From Pseudomonas sp. RIT-PI-AD (GTDB taxonomy: Bacteria; Pseudomonadota; Gammaproteobacteria; Pseudomonadales; Pseudomonadaceae), in NCBI RefSeq assembly GCF_025642785.1, contig NZ_JANZKU010000003.1:1-64000 (forward strand): DNA of 64,000 bases. The letters are read 5' to 3'. The notes under the pieces were generated by a model. The model searched no databases, had not been told where the DNA came from, and was given only the letters and a program-made list of their open reading frames with translations. This document shows, piece after piece, positions 36,642 to 48,647 of this stretch; the first letter of the stretch is position 1, and the number at the start of each line of letters is the position of its first letter. Position numbers and translations under genes: made by a program.

Positions 36642-37079
36642 TTACCGCGATTTCACGTCGAGGATATCCACCTCGAAAGTCAGGAGTTTGCCGGACAGCG
36701 GATGGTTGAAGTCGACGGTGACGCTGTTCGCGTCGAAGGCCTTCACCACCCCGGGCAACTCGGCGTTGGCGGCATCGTTGAAAATCACCAGCAGGCCCTC
36801 CGACAACTCCATGTCATCGAACTGGCCGCGGGGCATCACCTGCACGTTCTGCGGATTCGGCTGGCCGAAGCCCTGGTCCGGCGCGACCGGCAGAACCCGC
36901 TTGTCGCCAGCCTTGAGACCGAACAGGGCGAGCTCGAAACCGGGCAGCAGGCTGCCGTCGCCCACGGTGAAGGTGGCCGGCTGCTTGTCGAAGGTGCTGT
37001 CCACCACCTCGCCTGACTCCAGCTTGAGCGCGAAGTTGAGGGTGACCTGGCTGTCCTGGCCGATTCGCGGCTCAGTCAT
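36642..37079 (-). CDS. fkpB: FKBP-type peptidyl-prolyl isomerase FkpB (SlpA-like)
   Basis: 145 residues. Short FKBP domain with the inserted IF flap typical of SlpA/SlyD proteins: FALKLESGEVVDSTF, DGSLLPGFELALFGLKAGDKR, GFGQPNPQNVQVMPRGQF and VDFNHPLSGKLLTFEVDI. It is a cytoplasmic chaperone and prolyl isomerase. The start overlaps the end of lspA by eight bases, so the two are coupled; fkpB between lspA and ispH is a conserved order. Confidence 0.94.
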   Translation of the reverse strand: MTEPRIGQDSQVTLNFALKLESGEVVDSTFDKQPATFTVGDGSLLPGFELALFGLKAGDKRVLPVAPDQGFGQPNPQNVQVMPRGQFDDMELSEGLLVIFNDAANAELPGVVKAFDANSVTVDFNHPLSGKLLTFEVDILDVKSR

Positions 37080-37575
37080 GGGCGGGTTCTCCGGTTTTCT
37101 TGGAACGGAACATGTCCAGGGCGAGCATCACCGCGCCCACCGTGATACCGCTGTCGGCCAGGTTGAAGGCCGGGAAACGGTAGAGGTCGTGCCAATGCAC
37201 GAGAATGAAATCCACCACATGGCCGAGCACCATGCGGTCGTACAGGTTGCCTAGGGCACCCCCCAGCACCAGCGCCAAGGCCACGGCCAGCCAGGTTTCA
37301 TGCGCCTTGAGGCGCTTCATCCAGACCACCAGCATGGCGCTGACGCCGATCGCGATCAGCGCGAACAACCAGCGTTGCCAGCCGGATTCGTCCGACAGGA
37401 AGCTGAAGGCCGCGCCGGTGTTGTAGATATGCGTCCAGTCGAAGTACCCGGGAATCACCGTGACCCGGCCGAAATAAGGCAGGTTATTCAATACGATGTT
37501 CTTGCTCACCTGATCGAGCACGAACACCAGCGCGCTGATCCACAGCCAGGGCAACTTGCCGAAGCGCGCGCTCAT
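37072..37575 (-). CDS. lspA: Lipoprotein signal peptidase LspA
   Basis: 167 residues with four membrane helices. LspA cleaves the signal peptide of prolipoproteins after lipid attachment. Conserved motifs include DQVSKNIV (21-28), YNTGAAFSFL (51-60), GNLYDR (109-114), catalytic D122 in VVDFI and catalytic D141 in FNLADS. It lies 39 bases after ileS, the usual arrangement. Its substrates here include BamD in the same window. Confidence 0.96.
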   Translation of the reverse strand: MSARFGKLPWLWISALVFVLDQVSKNIVLNNLPYFGRVTVIPGYFDWTHIYNTGAAFSFLSDESGWQRWLFALIAIGVSAMLVVWMKRLKAHETWLAVALALVLGGALGNLYDRMVLGHVVDFILVHWHDLYRFPAFNLADSGITVGAVMLALDMFRSKKTGEPAHD

Positions 37576-37614
37576 AGCGTCAACTCCCGGCGCGCGGGGC
37601 TCATCGAACGGCCA

Positions 37615-40446
37615 TTACGCATAGTGGCGAACCTCGCCCGAACCCTCGATGTTTTCCACGCAGCGCCCACAGATTTCCGGATGGGCCGCGCTGATGCCGA
37701 CGTCGCTGCGGTGGTGCCAGCAACGGGCGCACTTGGGGTGGGCGGACTTGAGGATTCTCAGGGACAGGCCCGGCACCTCGGTCGGCGTGGCTTCGGCGGG
37801 TGCCGCGGCGAGGGGCTGGACCTCGGCGGTGGAGGTGATCAGCACGAAACGCAGCTCGTTGCCCAGCTTGCTCAACGTCGTCGCCAGGCCGGCGTCGGCG
37901 AACAGGGTCACTTCGGCTTGCAGGTTGCCGCCGATGGCCTTGGCCACGCGCATATTCTCCAGTTCCTTGTTGACCGCGGTCTTCACCGCCATCACCTCGG
38001 CCCAGAACTCGCGATTGAGCTCCATGCCTTCCGGCAAGGCGCTCAGCTCGCCATACCAGCCGTTGAGCATCACCGACTCGTTACGCTCGCCGGGCAGGTA
38101 TTGCCACAGCTCGTCGGCGGTGAATGCCAGGATCGGCGCGATCCAGCGCACCAGGGCCTCGGCGATGTGGAACAGCGCGCTCTGGCAGGAGCGGCGCGCC
38201 ACGCTGTCGGCGGCGGTGGTGTATTGCCGGTCCTTGATGATGTCCAAGTAGAAGCCGCCGAGTTCTTGCACACAGAAGTTGTGCACCTTCTGGTAGACGT
38301 TCCAGAAGCGATACTCGCCGTAGGCGTCCTCGATTTCCCGTTGCAGCAGCAGGGCGCGATCCACCGCCCAACGGTCCAGGGCGAGCATGTCGCCGGCCGC
38401 CAGCAGGTGTTGTTGCGGATCGAAGCCGTTCAGGTTGGAGAGCAGGAAACGCGCGGTATTGCGGATGCGCCGGTAGGCGTCGGCGCTGCGCTGGAGGATC
38501 TGGTCGGAGACCGCCATTTCGCCGGAATAGTCGGTGGCCGAGACCCACAGGCGCAGGATGTCGGCGCCCAGCGTGTCGGTGACTTTCTGCGGCGCGATCA
38601 CGTTGCCCAGGGACTTGGATTGCTTGCGACCGTTCTCGTCCACGGTGAAGCCGTGGGTCAGCAGCGCCTTGTAGGGCGCGTGGCCGTCGATGGCGCAGCC
38701 GGTCAGCAGCGAGGAGTGGAACCAGCCGCGATGCTGGTCCGAGCCTTCCATGTACAGGTCGGCGCGCGGACCGCTGGCATGGCCCAGCGGATGGGAACCG
38801 CGCAGCACGTGCCAGTGGGTGGTCCCGGAGTCGAACCAGACGTCCAGGGTATCGTTGATTTTCTCGTACTGCGCGGCGTCTTCGCCGAGCAGCTCGGCGG
38901 CGTCGAGGGCGAACCAGGCCTCGATACCGGCCTGCTCGACTCGCTGGGCGACGGCCTCCATCAGCTCGACGGTGCGCGGATGCAGCTCGCCGCTTTCCTT
39001 GTGTAGGAAGAACGGAATCGGTACGCCCCAGTTGCGTTGGCGGGAGATGCACCAGTCAGGGCGCCCGGCGATCATGCCGTGCAGGCGCGCCTTGCCCCAG
39101 GCGGGGACGAATTCGGTCTGCTCGATCGCCGCCAGGGCGCGCTCGCGCAGCGTGGCGCCCTGGTCCGGCTGGGTGTCCATACCGATGAACCACTGCGCGG
39201 TGGCGCGGTAGATCAGCGGCGTCTTGTGCCGCCAGCAGTGCATGTAGCTATGGGTGATGACCTCGTGCTTGAGCAGGGCACCGACCTCTTCCAGCTTGGC
39301 CACCACGTTCGGATTGGCCTTCCAGATGAACTGGCCGCCGAAGAACGGCAGGGACTCGACATAGACGCCGTTGCTCTGCACCGGGCTGAGAATGTCGTCG
39401 TTGCTCATCCCGTGCTGCTTGCAGGTACGGAAGTCGTCTTCGCCATAGGCCGGGGCCGAGTGGACGATACCGGTCCCGGCGCCGAGTTCGACGTACTCGG
39501 CCAGGTAGATCGGCGACAGGCGCGGGTAGAACGGGTGGCGGAAGCGGATCAGCTCCAGCGCCTCGCCCTGCGCGGTGGCGATCACCTGGCCTTGCAGGCC
39601 ATAGCGCTGCAGGCAGCTGTCCACCAGCTCGGCAGCCAGCAGCAGAATGCGCTCGCCGGTATCCACCAGGGCGTATTCGAATTCGGGGTGCACGTTGAGC
39701 GCCTGGTTCGCCGGGATGGTCCAGGGCGTGGTGGTCCAGATGACGATGCTGGTCGGCTTGGCCAGGCCCGGCAAGCCGAACGCCGCCGCCAACTTGTCGG
39801 CGTCTTCCACCGGGAAGGCGACGTCGATGGCGTCGGACTTCTTGTCCTGGTATTCCACTTCCGCCTCGGCCAGCGCCGAGCCGCAATCGAAGCACCAGTT
39901 CACCGGTTTGAGGCCCTTGAACACGAAGCCATGCTTGACGATCTCGGCCAGGGCGCGGATCTCGCCGGCTTCGTTGGCGAAGTCCATGGTGAGATAGGGA
40001 TTGTCCCAGTCGCCGAGCACGCCGAGGCGGATGAACCCGGCCTTCTGCCCTTCGATCTGCTCGGTCGCGTAGGCGCGGCAACGCTCGCGGGTGAGGTCGG
40101 CCGGCTGGTTCTTGCCGAAGGTGGTCTCCACCTTGTGCTCGATCGGCAGGCCGTGGCAGTCCCAGCCCGGTACGTAGGGCGCATCGTAGCCGGACAGGGT
40201 CTTGGAGCGGACGATCATGTCCTTGATGATCTTGTTCAGCGCATGCCCGATATGGATGCTGCCGTTAGCGTAGGGCGGGCCGTCATGCAGGATGAACTTC
40301 GGGCGACCCTCGCCGATCTGCCGCAGCTTCCGATAGAGGTCAATGCTGTCCCAGCGCTGCAGAATCTCCGGCTCGCGCTGAGGCAGACCGGCCTTCATCG
40401 GAAACGCCGTTTCGGGCAGATTGAGAGTCGCTTTGTAATCGCTCAT
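37615..40446 (-). CDS. ileS: Isoleucyl-tRNA synthetase (class I, mupirocin-sensitive type)
   Basis: 943 residues, normal for the bacterial IleS1 type. HIGH motif at 65-68 (GSIHIGHAL), the editing CP1 domain with [24 protein letters not shown] in pieces, the KMSKS loop as KQSKS near 607, anticodon-binding domain, and a C-terminal zinc ribbon (CARCWHHR and CGRCVENI). The start overlaps the ribF stop by four bases (40443-40446). Together with ribF and lspA this forms the standard ribF-ileS-lspA cluster. Confidence 0.98.
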   Translation of the reverse strand: MSDYKATLNLPETAFPMKAGLPQREPEILQRWDSIDLYRKLRQIGEGRPKFILHDGPPYANGSIHIGHALNKIIKDMIVRSKTLSGYDAPYVPGWDCHGLPIEHKVETTFGKNQPADLTRERCRAYATEQIEGQKAGFIRLGVLGDWDNPYLTMDFANEAGEIRALAEIVKHGFVFKGLKPVNWCFDCGSALAEAEVEYQDKKSDAIDVAFPVEDADKLAAAFGLPGLAKPTSIVIWTTTPWTIPANQALNVHPEFEYALVDTGERILLLAAELVDSCLQRYGLQGQVIATAQGEALELIRFRHPFYPRLSPIYLAEYVELGAGTGIVHSAPAYGEDDFRTCKQHGMSNDDILSPVQSNGVYVESLPFFGGQFIWKANPNVVAKLEEVGALLKHEVITHSYMHCWRHKTPLIYRATAQWFIGMDTQPDQGATLRERALAAIEQTEFVPAWGKARLHGMIAGRPDWCISRQRNWGVPIPFFLHKESGELHPRTVELMEAVAQRVEQAGIEAWFALDAAELLGEDAAQYEKINDTLDVWFDSGTTHWHVLRGSHPLGHASGPRADLYMEGSDQHRGWFHSSLLTGCAIDGHAPYKALLTHGFTVDENGRKQSKSLGNVIAPQKVTDTLGADILRLWVSATDYSGEMAVSDQILQRSADAYRRIRNTARFLLSNLNGFDPQQHLLAAGDMLALDRWAVDRALLLQREIEDAYGEYRFWNVYQKVHNFCVQELGGFYLDIIKDRQYTTAADSVARRSCQSALFHIAEALVRWIAPILAFTADELWQYLPGERNESVMLNGWYGELSALPEGMELNREFWAEVMAVKTAVNKELENMRVAKAIGGNLQAEVTLFADAGLATTLSKLGNELRFVLITSTAEVQPLAAAPAEATPTEVPGLSLRILKSAHPKCARCWHHRSDVGISAAHPEICGRCVENIEGSGEVRHYA

Positions 40447-41399
40447 GTCAGTCCAGGCTCGTCATCAAGGGGTAACGCCTGCCAATAGGCTCGGGCGGCG
40501 GCAGTGTCCGCGTGGATCGCCGTCTTCAGCGCCTCCAGGGAGGCGAATCGCTGCTCATCGCGCAGCTTGTGATGGAACGTGACGCTCAGCCGGCGATCGT
40601 AGAGGTCGCCTCGATAATCCAGCAGATGCACTTCCAGGTGCGCGCGGCCATCTCCCTGGACGGTGGGTCGCACACCGATATTGGCCACGCCGGGCCAGCG
40701 CCTGCCATCGAGCAGCACGCTGACCACATAGACGCCCGTCAGCGGGACGCGCCGCCGCTTGAGCTGGATGTTCGCGGTGGGCGTGCCCAGTTGGCGGGCC
40801 AGTTTCTGCCCGTGCAGCACGCGCCCGGCGATGGAAAAGGGTCGCCCGAGCAACTGCTCGGCCGCGGCGAAATCCGCGGACGCCAGCGCTTCGCGTACGC
40901 GCGTGCTGCTGACCCGTCGCCCGTCCAGCTCCACCGTGGCGGCCTCCTCGACGGTGAAGCCTTGCAGCGCACCGGCCTGCTGGAGGAAGGCGAAATCGCC
41001 CGCCCGGTCGCAACCGAAGCGGAAATCGTCGCCGACCTCCAGGTGCCGTACGCCAAGGCCGTCCACCAACACCGTATGCACGAACTCCGCCGCGCTCAGC
41101 TCGCGCAAACGCCGGTTGAAGGCCAGGCACAAGACCCGGTCCACTCCGGCGGCGGCCAGCAACTCCAGCTTGTCCCGCAGGCGCAGGACCCGCACCGGAG
41201 CGGTTTCCGGGCCGAAGAATTCACGGGGCTGAGGCTCGAAGATCACCACGCAGCTGGGCAGGCCCAGTTCGGCCGCGCGTTCGCGCAAGCGCATGAGAAT
41301 GGCCTGGTGGCCACGGTGCACGCCGTCGAAATTACCGATGGTGGCGACGCACCCTCGATGGGTGGGCCGCAGGTTCTGGAGGCCTCGGACCAACTGCAT
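40443..41399 (-). CDS. ribF: Bifunctional riboflavin kinase/FAD synthetase RibF
   Basis: 318 residues. The N-terminal adenylyltransferase domain ([18 protein letters not shown], then SSTRVREAL) makes FAD, and the C-terminal flavokinase domain ([23 protein letters not shown] and [11 protein letters not shown]) makes FMN. I start at ATG 41399 (MQLVRGL); an in-frame start at 41438 adds 13 residues not typical of the family. ileS follows with a four-base overlap. Confidence 0.96.
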   Translation of the reverse strand: MQLVRGLQNLRPTHRGCVATIGNFDGVHRGHQAILMRLRERAAELGLPSCVVIFEPQPREFFGPETAPVRVLRLRDKLELLAAAGVDRVLCLAFNRRLRELSAAEFVHTVLVDGLGVRHLEVGDDFRFGCDRAGDFAFLQQAGALQGFTVEEAATVELDGRRVSSTRVREALASADFAAAEQLLGRPFSIAGRVLHGQKLARQLGTPTANIQLKRRRVPLTGVYVVSVLLDGRRWPGVANIGVRPTVQGDGRAHLEVHLLDYRGDLYDRRLSVTFHHKLRDEQRFASLEALKTAIHADTAAARAYWQALPLDDEPGLT

Positions 41400-41505
41400 A
41401 ACGCGCTTCTTGCTCACAAAGTGGTCGATTATACGCACACCGGCCTGGCGACAACAGGCGCGGCTACCCTCGGCCGCGTCGCCTCATCGAAAAAAACCGC
41501 GCCGG

Positions 41506-43044
41506 CTACGAAACGGCCTGGCGAGAGAAGTGGCGCAGGCGGAACCCGAGCAAGGCCAGCATGGCGAAGTAAGCCGCGCCACCCGCCGCCACCAACCCGC
41601 CCAGGCGCAGGAAGCGCAGGAACATGCCACCCTGATCCCAGGGCGGCATGCAGGCCATCAGTCCCAACAGCACGCCACTCATCACCAACACCGCCACCAC
41701 CAGCTTGAACAGGAACGGCTTCCAGCCCGGCTGCGGCTCGAACAGCTTCAACTTGCGGATCTGCCAGAACAACAACGCGGCATTCAGGCAGGCTCCCAGG
41801 CCGATGGCCAGCGCCAGCCCCGCGTGCTGCAAGGGAACGATGAACACCAGGTTCATCAATTGGGTGGCGACCAGGGTGAACAGCGCGATCTTCACCGGCG
41901 TACGGATGTTCTGGCGGGCATAGAAGCCGGGCGCCAACACCTTCACCAGGATGATGCCGAGCAGCCCGGCCGAGTAAGCCATCAGGGCGTACTGGGTCAT
42001 CTGCGCGTCGCTGGCGGTGAACTTGCCATATTGATAGAGGGAGACCGTCAGCGGCTCCGCGATGATCGCCAGCGCCAGCGCGCAGGGCAGCGCCAGCAGG
42101 AAACACAGGCGCAGCCCCCAATCCAGCAGGCGCGAGTATTCGTGGCGGTCGTCCTTGGCATAGGTGCGCGAAAGCGCCGGCAACAGAATGGTCCCCAGGG
42201 CCACGCCCAGCACTCCGGACGGCAGCTCCATCAGGCGATCGGCGTAGTACATCCAGGACACCGATCCGGGCGCAAGGAACGACGCGAAGATGGTGTTGAT
42301 GATCAGCGAGATCTGACTGACCGACACCCCAACGATCGCCGGCAGCATCTGCTTCATCACCCGCCAGACGCCGCTATCCCGCAGGTTGAGGCGTGGCAGG
42401 ACGAGCATGCCGATCTTCTTCAGATGCGGCAGTTGATAAAGCAGTTGCAGCACGCCGCCCACCAGCACCGCCCACCCCAGCGCCATCACCGGCGGATGGA
42501 AATACGGCGTGAGGAACAGCGCGAAGCCGATCATGCTGACGTTCAGCAGGGTCGGCACGAATGCCGGCACCATGAAGCGGTTCCAGGTGTTCAGGATGGC
42601 GCCCGCCAGGGACGACAGCGAAATCAGCAGGATGTAGGGGAACGTCACCCGCAGCATCGACGAAGTCAGTTCGAATTTTTCCGGGCTGTCGACGAAACCG
42701 GGCGCGGTGGCCCAGATCACCCAGGGGGCGGTGACCACCCCGAGCAGGGTGACCAGCGCCAGCACCAGGGTCAGCAGGCCGGTGACGTAGGCGACGAAGG
42801 TCCGGGTGGCCTCCTCCCCGCGCTGGCTCTTGTACTCCGCCAGGATCGGCACGAACGCCTGGGAGAACGCGCCCTCGGCGAAAATCCGCCGCAGCAGGTT
42901 GGGTAGCTTGAACGCGACGAAGAAGGCATCCGTGGCCATTCCCGCGCCGAACATGCGCGCCACTATGGTTTCGCGGACGAAACCGAGCACGCGGGACACC
43001 ATGGTCAGGGAGCTGACGGCCGCGAGCGATTTGAGTAGGTTCAT
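41506..43044 (-). CDS. murJ: Lipid II flippase MurJ (MviN)
   Basis: 512 residues with about fourteen membrane helices. MurJ flips lipid II to the periplasm for peptidoglycan synthesis. Family segments are [24 protein letters not shown] (in pieces), [48 protein letters not shown] and [15 protein letters not shown]. The start at 43044 (MNLLKSL) fits relatives; the longer frame would run into the rpsT promoter region. It is divergent from rpsT across 233 bases. Confidence 0.96.
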   Translation of the reverse strand: MNLLKSLAAVSSLTMVSRVLGFVRETIVARMFGAGMATDAFFVAFKLPNLLRRIFAEGAFSQAFVPILAEYKSQRGEEATRTFVAYVTGLLTLVLALVTLLGVVTAPWVIWATAPGFVDSPEKFELTSSMLRVTFPYILLISLSSLAGAILNTWNRFMVPAFVPTLLNVSMIGFALFLTPYFHPPVMALGWAVLVGGVLQLLYQLPHLKKIGMLVLPRLNLRDSGVWRVMKQMLPAIVGVSVSQISLIINTIFASFLAPGSVSWMYYADRLMELPSGVLGVALGTILLPALSRTYAKDDRHEYSRLLDWGLRLCFLLALPCALALAIIAEPLTVSLYQYGKFTASDAQMTQYALMAYSAGLLGIILVKVLAPGFYARQNIRTPVKIALFTLVATQLMNLVFIVPLQHAGLALAIGLGACLNAALLFWQIRKLKLFEPQPGWKPFLFKLVVAVLVMSGVLLGLMACMPPWDQGGMFLRFLRLGGLVAAGGAAYFAMLALLGFRLRHFSRQAVS

Positions 43045-43199
43045 GGCGAGGGTTTCTTCGGCGACACGACAAGGACTGAAAAACGGGACAAGGCCCGTCG
43101 TTTTCTGCCAGACTTGCCGGCTTGCGCCGACTAGAGTGGAGGTCGCCGAGTGTAACGGCGGCCCACTGGGCCGGCCAGCGCAATGTAAAGCGAATTGGC

Positions 43200-43228
43200 T
43201 TGACATCGCCCTTAGCTGTCGGCATGAT
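43200..43228 (+). promoter_or_regulatory. Sigma-70 promoter of rpsT
   Basis: TTGACA (43200-43205, perfect), a 17-base spacer, CATGAT (43223-43228, four of six). Transcription would begin about 45 bases before the rpsT start codon. Confidence 0.75.
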
Positions 43229-43277
43229 CTGCCGCCTTATTTATTCGGTAATCCCCCAGTTTTCGAGGAGCTTGACG

Positions 43278-43556
43278 GTGGCCAATACACCTTCTGCCAA
43301 AAAACGCGCTAAACAGGCTGAGAAGCGTCGTAGCCATAACGCCAGCCTGCGCTCCATGGTACGTACCTACATCAAGAACGTGGTCAAGGCTATCGACGCC
43401 AAAGACCTGGAGAAAGCCCAGACCGCCTACACCCTGGCAGTCCCAGTGATCGACCGCATGGCCGACAAGGGCATCATCCACAAAAACAAGGCCGCCCGTC
43501 ACAAGGGTCGCCTGAACGCTCACATCAAGGCCCTCGGCGAAGCCGCAGCCGCCTAA
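43278..43556 (+). CDS. rpsT: 30S ribosomal protein S20
   Basis: 92 residues, Lys/Arg/Ala-rich three-helix protein: [53 protein letters not shown]. It binds 16S rRNA early in 30S assembly. The start is GTG at 43278, seven bases after GGAG; the upstream in-frame ATG lacks S20 similarity. GTG starts are common for rpsT and contribute to its autoregulation in E. coli. It stands alone with its own promoter and terminator. Confidence 0.97.
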   Translation: MANTPSAKKRAKQAEKRRSHNASLRSMVRTYIKNVVKAIDAKDLEKAQTAYTLAVPVIDRMADKGIIHKNKAARHKGRLNAHIKALGEAAAA

Positions 43557-43570
43557 GCGAGCGCTCGATA

Positions 43571-43597
43571 AAAAACCGGCCTCAGGGCCGGTTTTTT
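43571..43597. terminator. Bidirectional terminator between rpsT and creA-like gene
   Basis: A5 then CCGGCC-TCAG-GGCCGG then T6, 20 bases after the rpsT stop and facing the convergent CreA-family gene. It is a good intrinsic terminator on both strands. Confidence 0.93.
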
Positions 43598-43635
43598 ATT
43601 GCCTGGATTATCGCACCCCGCGCAACCGAGGCGGA

Positions 43636-44100
43636 TCAATGCCAGGGCATGATGGGGATGGCGGAAATACCGTTCTGCGGACTCCCCTCGATCACCCGGT
43701 CGCTGTAGACCAGATACACCAGGGCGTTGCGCTTCTTGTCGAAGAAACGCACCACCTGCATGGTCTTGAACACCAGCGAAGTGCGCTCCTTGAATACCTC
43801 CTCGCCATCCTTGAGCTCCGACAGGAATCGGACCGGGCCAACCTGGCGACAGGCGATGGACGCCTCCGCGCGATCCTCGGCGAAGCCCAGGCCGCCTTTC
43901 ACGCCGCCGGTCTTGGCCCGGGACAGATAACACGTCACCCCCTCCACCTTCGGATCGTCGAAGGCCTCGACCACCACCTTGTCGTTGGGTCCCAGCCACT
44001 TGAACACCGTGGACACCTCTCCGATCTGCTCGCCCGAAGCCAGCAGCGGCAACGCCAGGGTCATCCCCAGCAGCCCTTTCAACGCCCTCATCTTGCGCAT
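43636..44100 (-). CDS. creA: CreA family periplasmic protein
   Basis: 154 residues with a signal peptide ([23 protein letters not shown]). The CreA pattern is clear: [34 protein letters not shown] in pieces, [11 protein letters not shown] with the paired cysteine, and [22 protein letters not shown]. The molecular function of CreA is unknown. It lies 13 bases after proB on the same strand, as in other Pseudomonas, and may be read through from it. Confidence 0.9.
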   Translation of the reverse strand: MRKMRALKGLLGMTLALPLLASGEQIGEVSTVFKWLGPNDKVVVEAFDDPKVEGVTCYLSRAKTGGVKGGLGFAEDRAEASIACRQVGPVRFLSELKDGEEVFKERTSLVFKTMQVVRFFDKKRNALVYLVYSDRVIEGSPQNGISAIPIMPWH

Positions 44101-44113
44101 AGTCGCCTCGTGC

Positions 44114-45232
44114 TCAAACCAGGATCAGGTTGTCGCGATGAACCAGTTCGGGCTCACCGACGTAACCCAGTAGCTTTTCGATGGCATCGGAAGACTGACC
44201 GACGATTTTCTGCGCCTCGGCAGCACTGTAGTTGGCGAGTCCGCGCGCCACTTCGCGACCATCCTCGGCCATGCAGACGACCATTTCACCGCGACGGAAA
44301 CCGCCCTGCACCGCCCGCACCCCCACCGGCAGCAAACTCTTGCGATCCCCCACCAGCGCCTTGACGGCGCCGGCGTCCAGCACCAGCGTGCCGCGCGTCT
44401 GCAAATGCCCCGCCAGCCATTGCTTGCGCGCCGCCAGCGGACCGCGCTCGGGCGCCAGCAGCGTACCCAGGCGCTCACCCTGGGCGAGACGAGCGATCAC
44501 CCGCTCGATGCGCCCGCCGACGATCACCGTGTGCGCGCCTGAGCGTGCCGCCAGCCGCGCCGCGCGCAACTTGGTCTGCATGCCGCCACGCCCGAGCGCA
44601 CCGCCGGTGCCGCCCGCCACCGCATCCAGCGCGGGATCGTCGGCACGCGCCTCGAAAATCAACTGGGCATCGGGATTGTGGCGCGGGTCGGCATCGAACA
44701 TGCCGTCGCGGTCGGTGAGGATCACCAACAGATCGGCTTCCACCAGATTGGCCACCAGGGCCGCGAGGGTATCGTTGTCACCGAAGCGGATTTCATCGGT
44801 GACCACGGTGTCGTTCTCGTTGATCACCGGGATGACCCCGAACTCGACCAGCGCACGCAGGGTGCTGCGGGCATTCAGGTAGCGCTTGCGATCCGAAAGG
44901 TCGTCATGGGTCAGAAGAACCTGCGCGGTATGCCGGCCATGCTCGGCGAAACTCGACTCCCAGGCCTGCACCAGGCCCATCTGCCCCACCGCGGCAGCCG
45001 CTTGCAACTCGTGCATGGCTTTTGGCCGTGCACTCCAACCCAGCCGGCTCATGCCCGCCGCCACCGCCCCGGAGGACACCAGCACCAACTCGATCCCGGC
45101 GTCGCGCAATGCCACCATTTGCTCCACCCACCTCGACATCGAGGCGCGATCGAGCCCTTGCCCATCGGCAGTCAGCAACGCACTACCGATCTTCACCACC
45201 CAACGCCGCGCACCCGTCACCTTGTCCCGCAT
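44114..45232 (-). CDS. proB: Glutamate 5-kinase ProB with PUA domain
   Basis: 372 residues. ProB phosphorylates glutamate in the first step of proline synthesis. The amino-acid kinase domain has [47 protein letters not shown] (in pieces) and [12 protein letters not shown]; the PUA domain follows from about 275 ([26 protein letters not shown]). No proA lies nearby, the usual situation in Pseudomonas. It follows obgE by 108 bases. Confidence 0.96.
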   Translation of the reverse strand: MRDKVTGARRWVVKIGSALLTADGQGLDRASMSRWVEQMVALRDAGIELVLVSSGAVAAGMSRLGWSARPKAMHELQAAAAVGQMGLVQAWESSFAEHGRHTAQVLLTHDDLSDRKRYLNARSTLRALVEFGVIPVINENDTVVTDEIRFGDNDTLAALVANLVEADLLVILTDRDGMFDADPRHNPDAQLIFEARADDPALDAVAGGTGGALGRGGMQTKLRAARLAARSGAHTVIVGGRIERVIARLAQGERLGTLLAPERGPLAARKQWLAGHLQTRGTLVLDAGAVKALVGDRKSLLPVGVRAVQGGFRRGEMVVCMAEDGREVARGLANYSAAEAQKIVGQSSDAIEKLLGYVGEPELVHRDNLILV

Positions 45233-45340
45233 GATTCCGCCCTATCGATCCGAACCCTCATCGACGGATAACGCCTCACGTCGCCCGCCACAATCCTACG
45301 CGGCGCGCCAGCGATACCGCGCCATCCAGACCTGAACCGA

Positions 45341-46588
<1,248 letters not shown>

Positions 46589-46651
46589 TCAAAAAACAAA
46601 GGACATAGGATACAGGAAGCCGAATGCTCGGTTTCCGCGACACAGAAACAA

Positions 46652-46679
46652 AAAAGCCCCGTCGCGAGACAGGGCTTTT
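46652..46679 (-). terminator. Terminator after rpmA
   Basis: AAAAGCCC on the left and GGGCTTTT on the right, with an inner GTC-GCGA-GAC stem. Read on the minus strand it follows rpmA by about 15 bases and ends in a T-run, partly insulating obgE from the ribosomal genes. Confidence 0.88.
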
Positions 46680-46694
46680 CCAGCAGAGCCGCGA

Positions 46695-46952
46695 TCAGGC
46701 CGCGACGATGCTCACGTACTTGCGACCGAAAGCGCCTTTGGTCTCGAACTTGATCACGCCTTCGATTTTCGCGAAGAGGGTGTGATCCTTGCCCAGACCG
46801 ACGCCGTAGCCGGCGTGGAACTTGGTGCCGCGCTGACGCACGAGGATGTTGCCGGCCTTGACGACCTGGCCGCCGTACATCTTCACGCCAAGGCGTTTAG
46901 ATTCCGAATCGCGACCGTTGCGGGTAGAACCGCCAGCTTTTTTGTGTGCCAT
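46695..46952 (-). CDS. rpmA: 50S ribosomal protein L27
   Basis: 85 residues: [28 protein letters not shown] (in pieces), [15 protein letters not shown] and [16 protein letters not shown] are diagnostic. The N-terminus reaches the peptidyl-transferase centre. No N-terminal cleavable extension of the Firmicute type is present. It follows rplU by 39 bases. Confidence 0.98.
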   Translation of the reverse strand: MAHKKAGGSTRNGRDSESKRLGVKMYGGQVVKAGNILVRQRGTKFHAGYGVGLGKDHTLFAKIEGVIKFETKGAFGRKYVSIVAA

Positions 46953-46991
46953 GAGTCAAGCCTCCAAATAAGGGGAACCGAGCCGAATGAA

Positions 46992-47303
46992 TCAGGCTTG
47001 GATACCGGTGATTTTGATCTCGGTGTACCACTGACGATGGCCTTGGCGCTTCATGTGGTGCTTACGACGACGGAACTTGATGATGCGCACTTTATCGTGA
47101 CGACCTTGAGCGATCACTTCGGCAACGACGGTGGCGCCGGCGACGACAGGGGCGCCGATCTGCACGGCATCACCGTTGCCGACCAGCAGAACGCGATCGA
47201 ACGTCACGGATTCGCCGGTAGCGATCTCGAGCTTCTCGATCTTGAGGTATTCACCTTCGGCGACCTTGTATTGCTTGCCACCGGTAACGATTACTGCGTA
47301 CAT
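46992..47303 (-). CDS. rplU: 50S ribosomal protein L21
   Basis: 103 residues: [25 protein letters not shown] in pieces, the central [17 protein letters not shown] and the basic [28 protein letters not shown] tail. It binds 23S rRNA near L20. First gene of the rplU-rpmA operon; a promoter lies about 135 bases upstream. Confidence 0.98.
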   Translation of the reverse strand: MYAVIVTGGKQYKVAEGEYLKIEKLEIATGESVTFDRVLLVGNGDAVQIGAPVVAGATVVAEVIAQGRHDKVRIIKFRRRKHHMKRQGHRQWYTEIKITGIQA

Positions 47304-47438
47304 GGATTTTCTCCGTTAAACCTGCTCACCCGGCGCTTTATAGAAAGAGGAAGTGGCCGGCATGGCTGCATGGGGCGAAATGGATGCCCGTGCAATTGCG
47401 TAAGGCAGGAAAATGCCCAAGGAAGTTCAGGGGCCGCG

Positions 47439-47467
47439 ATTGTACGCAAGCGGGTGGCGCTCCGCAA
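47439..47467 (-). promoter_or_regulatory. Candidate promoter of rplU-rpmA
   Basis: On the minus strand: TTGCGG (47462-47467), a 17-base spacer, TACAAT (47439-47444, five of six). It is back-to-back with the ispB promoter, separated by 18 bases. Confidence 0.6.
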
Positions 47468-47485
47468 GCCTCGTCCGTGCTCGCC

Positions 47486-47514
47486 TTGACAGCCCCTGAC
47501 CCGGCCCCTAGCAT
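47486..47514 (+). promoter_or_regulatory. Sigma-70 promoter of ispB
   Basis: TTGACA (47486-47491, perfect), a 17-base spacer and TAGCAT (47509-47514, four of six), about 25 bases before the expected leader start of ispB. Confidence 0.75.
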
Positions 47515-47546
47515 GCCGCGCAACCTCTCAGGAGCACCTGTCGCTG

Positions 47547-48515
47547 ATGCAACCCCAGGCATTCTACCGCGTGGTGGCGGACGACTTCACCGCCGTCGAC
47601 GGCATCATCCGTCGACAACTCGCTTCCCGCGTTCCCCTGGTCGAAAAAATCGGCGATTACATCATCTCGGCGGGCGGCAAGCGGTTACGTCCCCTGCTGG
47701 TGCTGTTGTGCGGCAAGGCCCTCGGGCGGCATGGCGACGACCTGTGCCTGCTGGCCGCCACCATCGAGTTCCTGCACACCGCCACCCTGCTCCACGACGA
47801 TGTGGTCGACATGTCCGGCATGCGCCGCGGCCGCTCCACCGCCAATGCCTTGTGGGGTAACGCCCCCAGCGTGCTGGTGGGCGACTTCCTCTATTCGCGG
47901 TCCTTCGAAATGATGGTCGAGCTGGGCTCGATGCCGGTCATGCGCATCCTGTCGGAAGCCACCCGGATCATCGCCGAAGGCGAAGTGCTGCAACTGTCGA
48001 AGATACGCGACGCCAGCACCAGCGAAGAAACCTACATGGAAGTCATCCGCGGCAAGACCGCCATGCTCTTCGAGGCCTCCACCCACAGCGCCGCCGCCCT
48101 GGCCGACGCCGAGCCGACCCTGCGCGAGGCGCTGCGGACCTTCGGCGATCACCTGGGCATCGCCTTTCAATTGGTGGACGACCTGCTCGACTACAAGGGC
48201 GACGCCGGCACCCTAGGCAAGAACGTCGGCGACGACCTCGCCGAAGGCAAGCCGACCCTGCCGCTGATCTACACCATGCGCGAAGGTACCGCCGAGCAGG
48301 CCGCCATGGTCCGCCAGGCGATCCAGCAAGGCGGCAGCCAGGACCTCGAGGGCATCCGCGCCGCGGTGGAAGCCGCGGGCGCCCTCGACTACACGGCGAA
48401 GCTGGCGCAGGACTATGCCGAGCGGGCCATCGCCTGCCTCGACGCCCTGCCCCCCAGCGAATACCGCGAAGCCCTCATCGAACTCAGCCGGTTCGCCGTC
48501 GCCCGCACCCACTGA
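47547..48515 (+). CDS. ispB: Polyprenyl (octaprenyl/solanesyl-type) diphosphate synthase IspB
   Basis: 322 residues. Trans-prenyltransferase that makes the ubiquinone side chain. First aspartate-rich motif LLHDDVVD (D84, D85, D88) with GGKRLRPLLVLL before it, and second motif QLVDDLLDYKGD near 210-220. Pseudomonas makes ubiquinone-9, so the product may be solanesyl diphosphate (established knowledge for the genus; not visible in sequence). It is divergent from rplU, the standard arrangement in proteobacteria. Confidence 0.95.
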   Translation: MQPQAFYRVVADDFTAVDGIIRRQLASRVPLVEKIGDYIISAGGKRLRPLLVLLCGKALGRHGDDLCLLAATIEFLHTATLLHDDVVDMSGMRRGRSTANALWGNAPSVLVGDFLYSRSFEMMVELGSMPVMRILSEATRIIAEGEVLQLSKIRDASTSEETYMEVIRGKTAMLFEASTHSAAALADAEPTLREALRTFGDHLGIAFQLVDDLLDYKGDAGTLGKNVGDDLAEGKPTLPLIYTMREGTAEQAAMVRQAIQQGGSQDLEGIRAAVEAAGALDYTAKLAQDYAERAIACLDALPPSEYREALIELSRFAVARTH

Positions 48516-48532
48516 CTTTTCGTGGGCCATGC

Positions 48533-48558
48533 AAGCCCGTCCCGGTGACGGGCTTTTT
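48533..48558 (+). terminator. Terminator of ispB
   Basis: Perfect nine-base arms AAGCCCGTC and GACGGGCTT around CCGGT, followed by TTT, 18 bases after the stop codon. Confidence 0.9.
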
Positions 48559-48603
48559 CATGCCCGGACGACGAATGGGCGATTTACGCCTTGCCATTTG
48601 TGT

Positions 48604-48622
48604 AATAAGAATTATTCTCATC
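48604..48622 (+). promoter_or_regulatory. Fur box upstream of small iron-responsive gene
   Basis: A 19-base A+T-rich site centred on AGAATTATTCT, a perfect palindrome. It matches 12 of 19 bases of the Fur consensus with intact hexamer-like arms (AATAAGAAT and ATTCTCATC). It ends 25 bases before the start codon at 48648, so bound Fur would block transcription. Confidence 0.8.
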
Positions 48623-48647
48623 TCTACGACGAACAAGGAGATGAGTC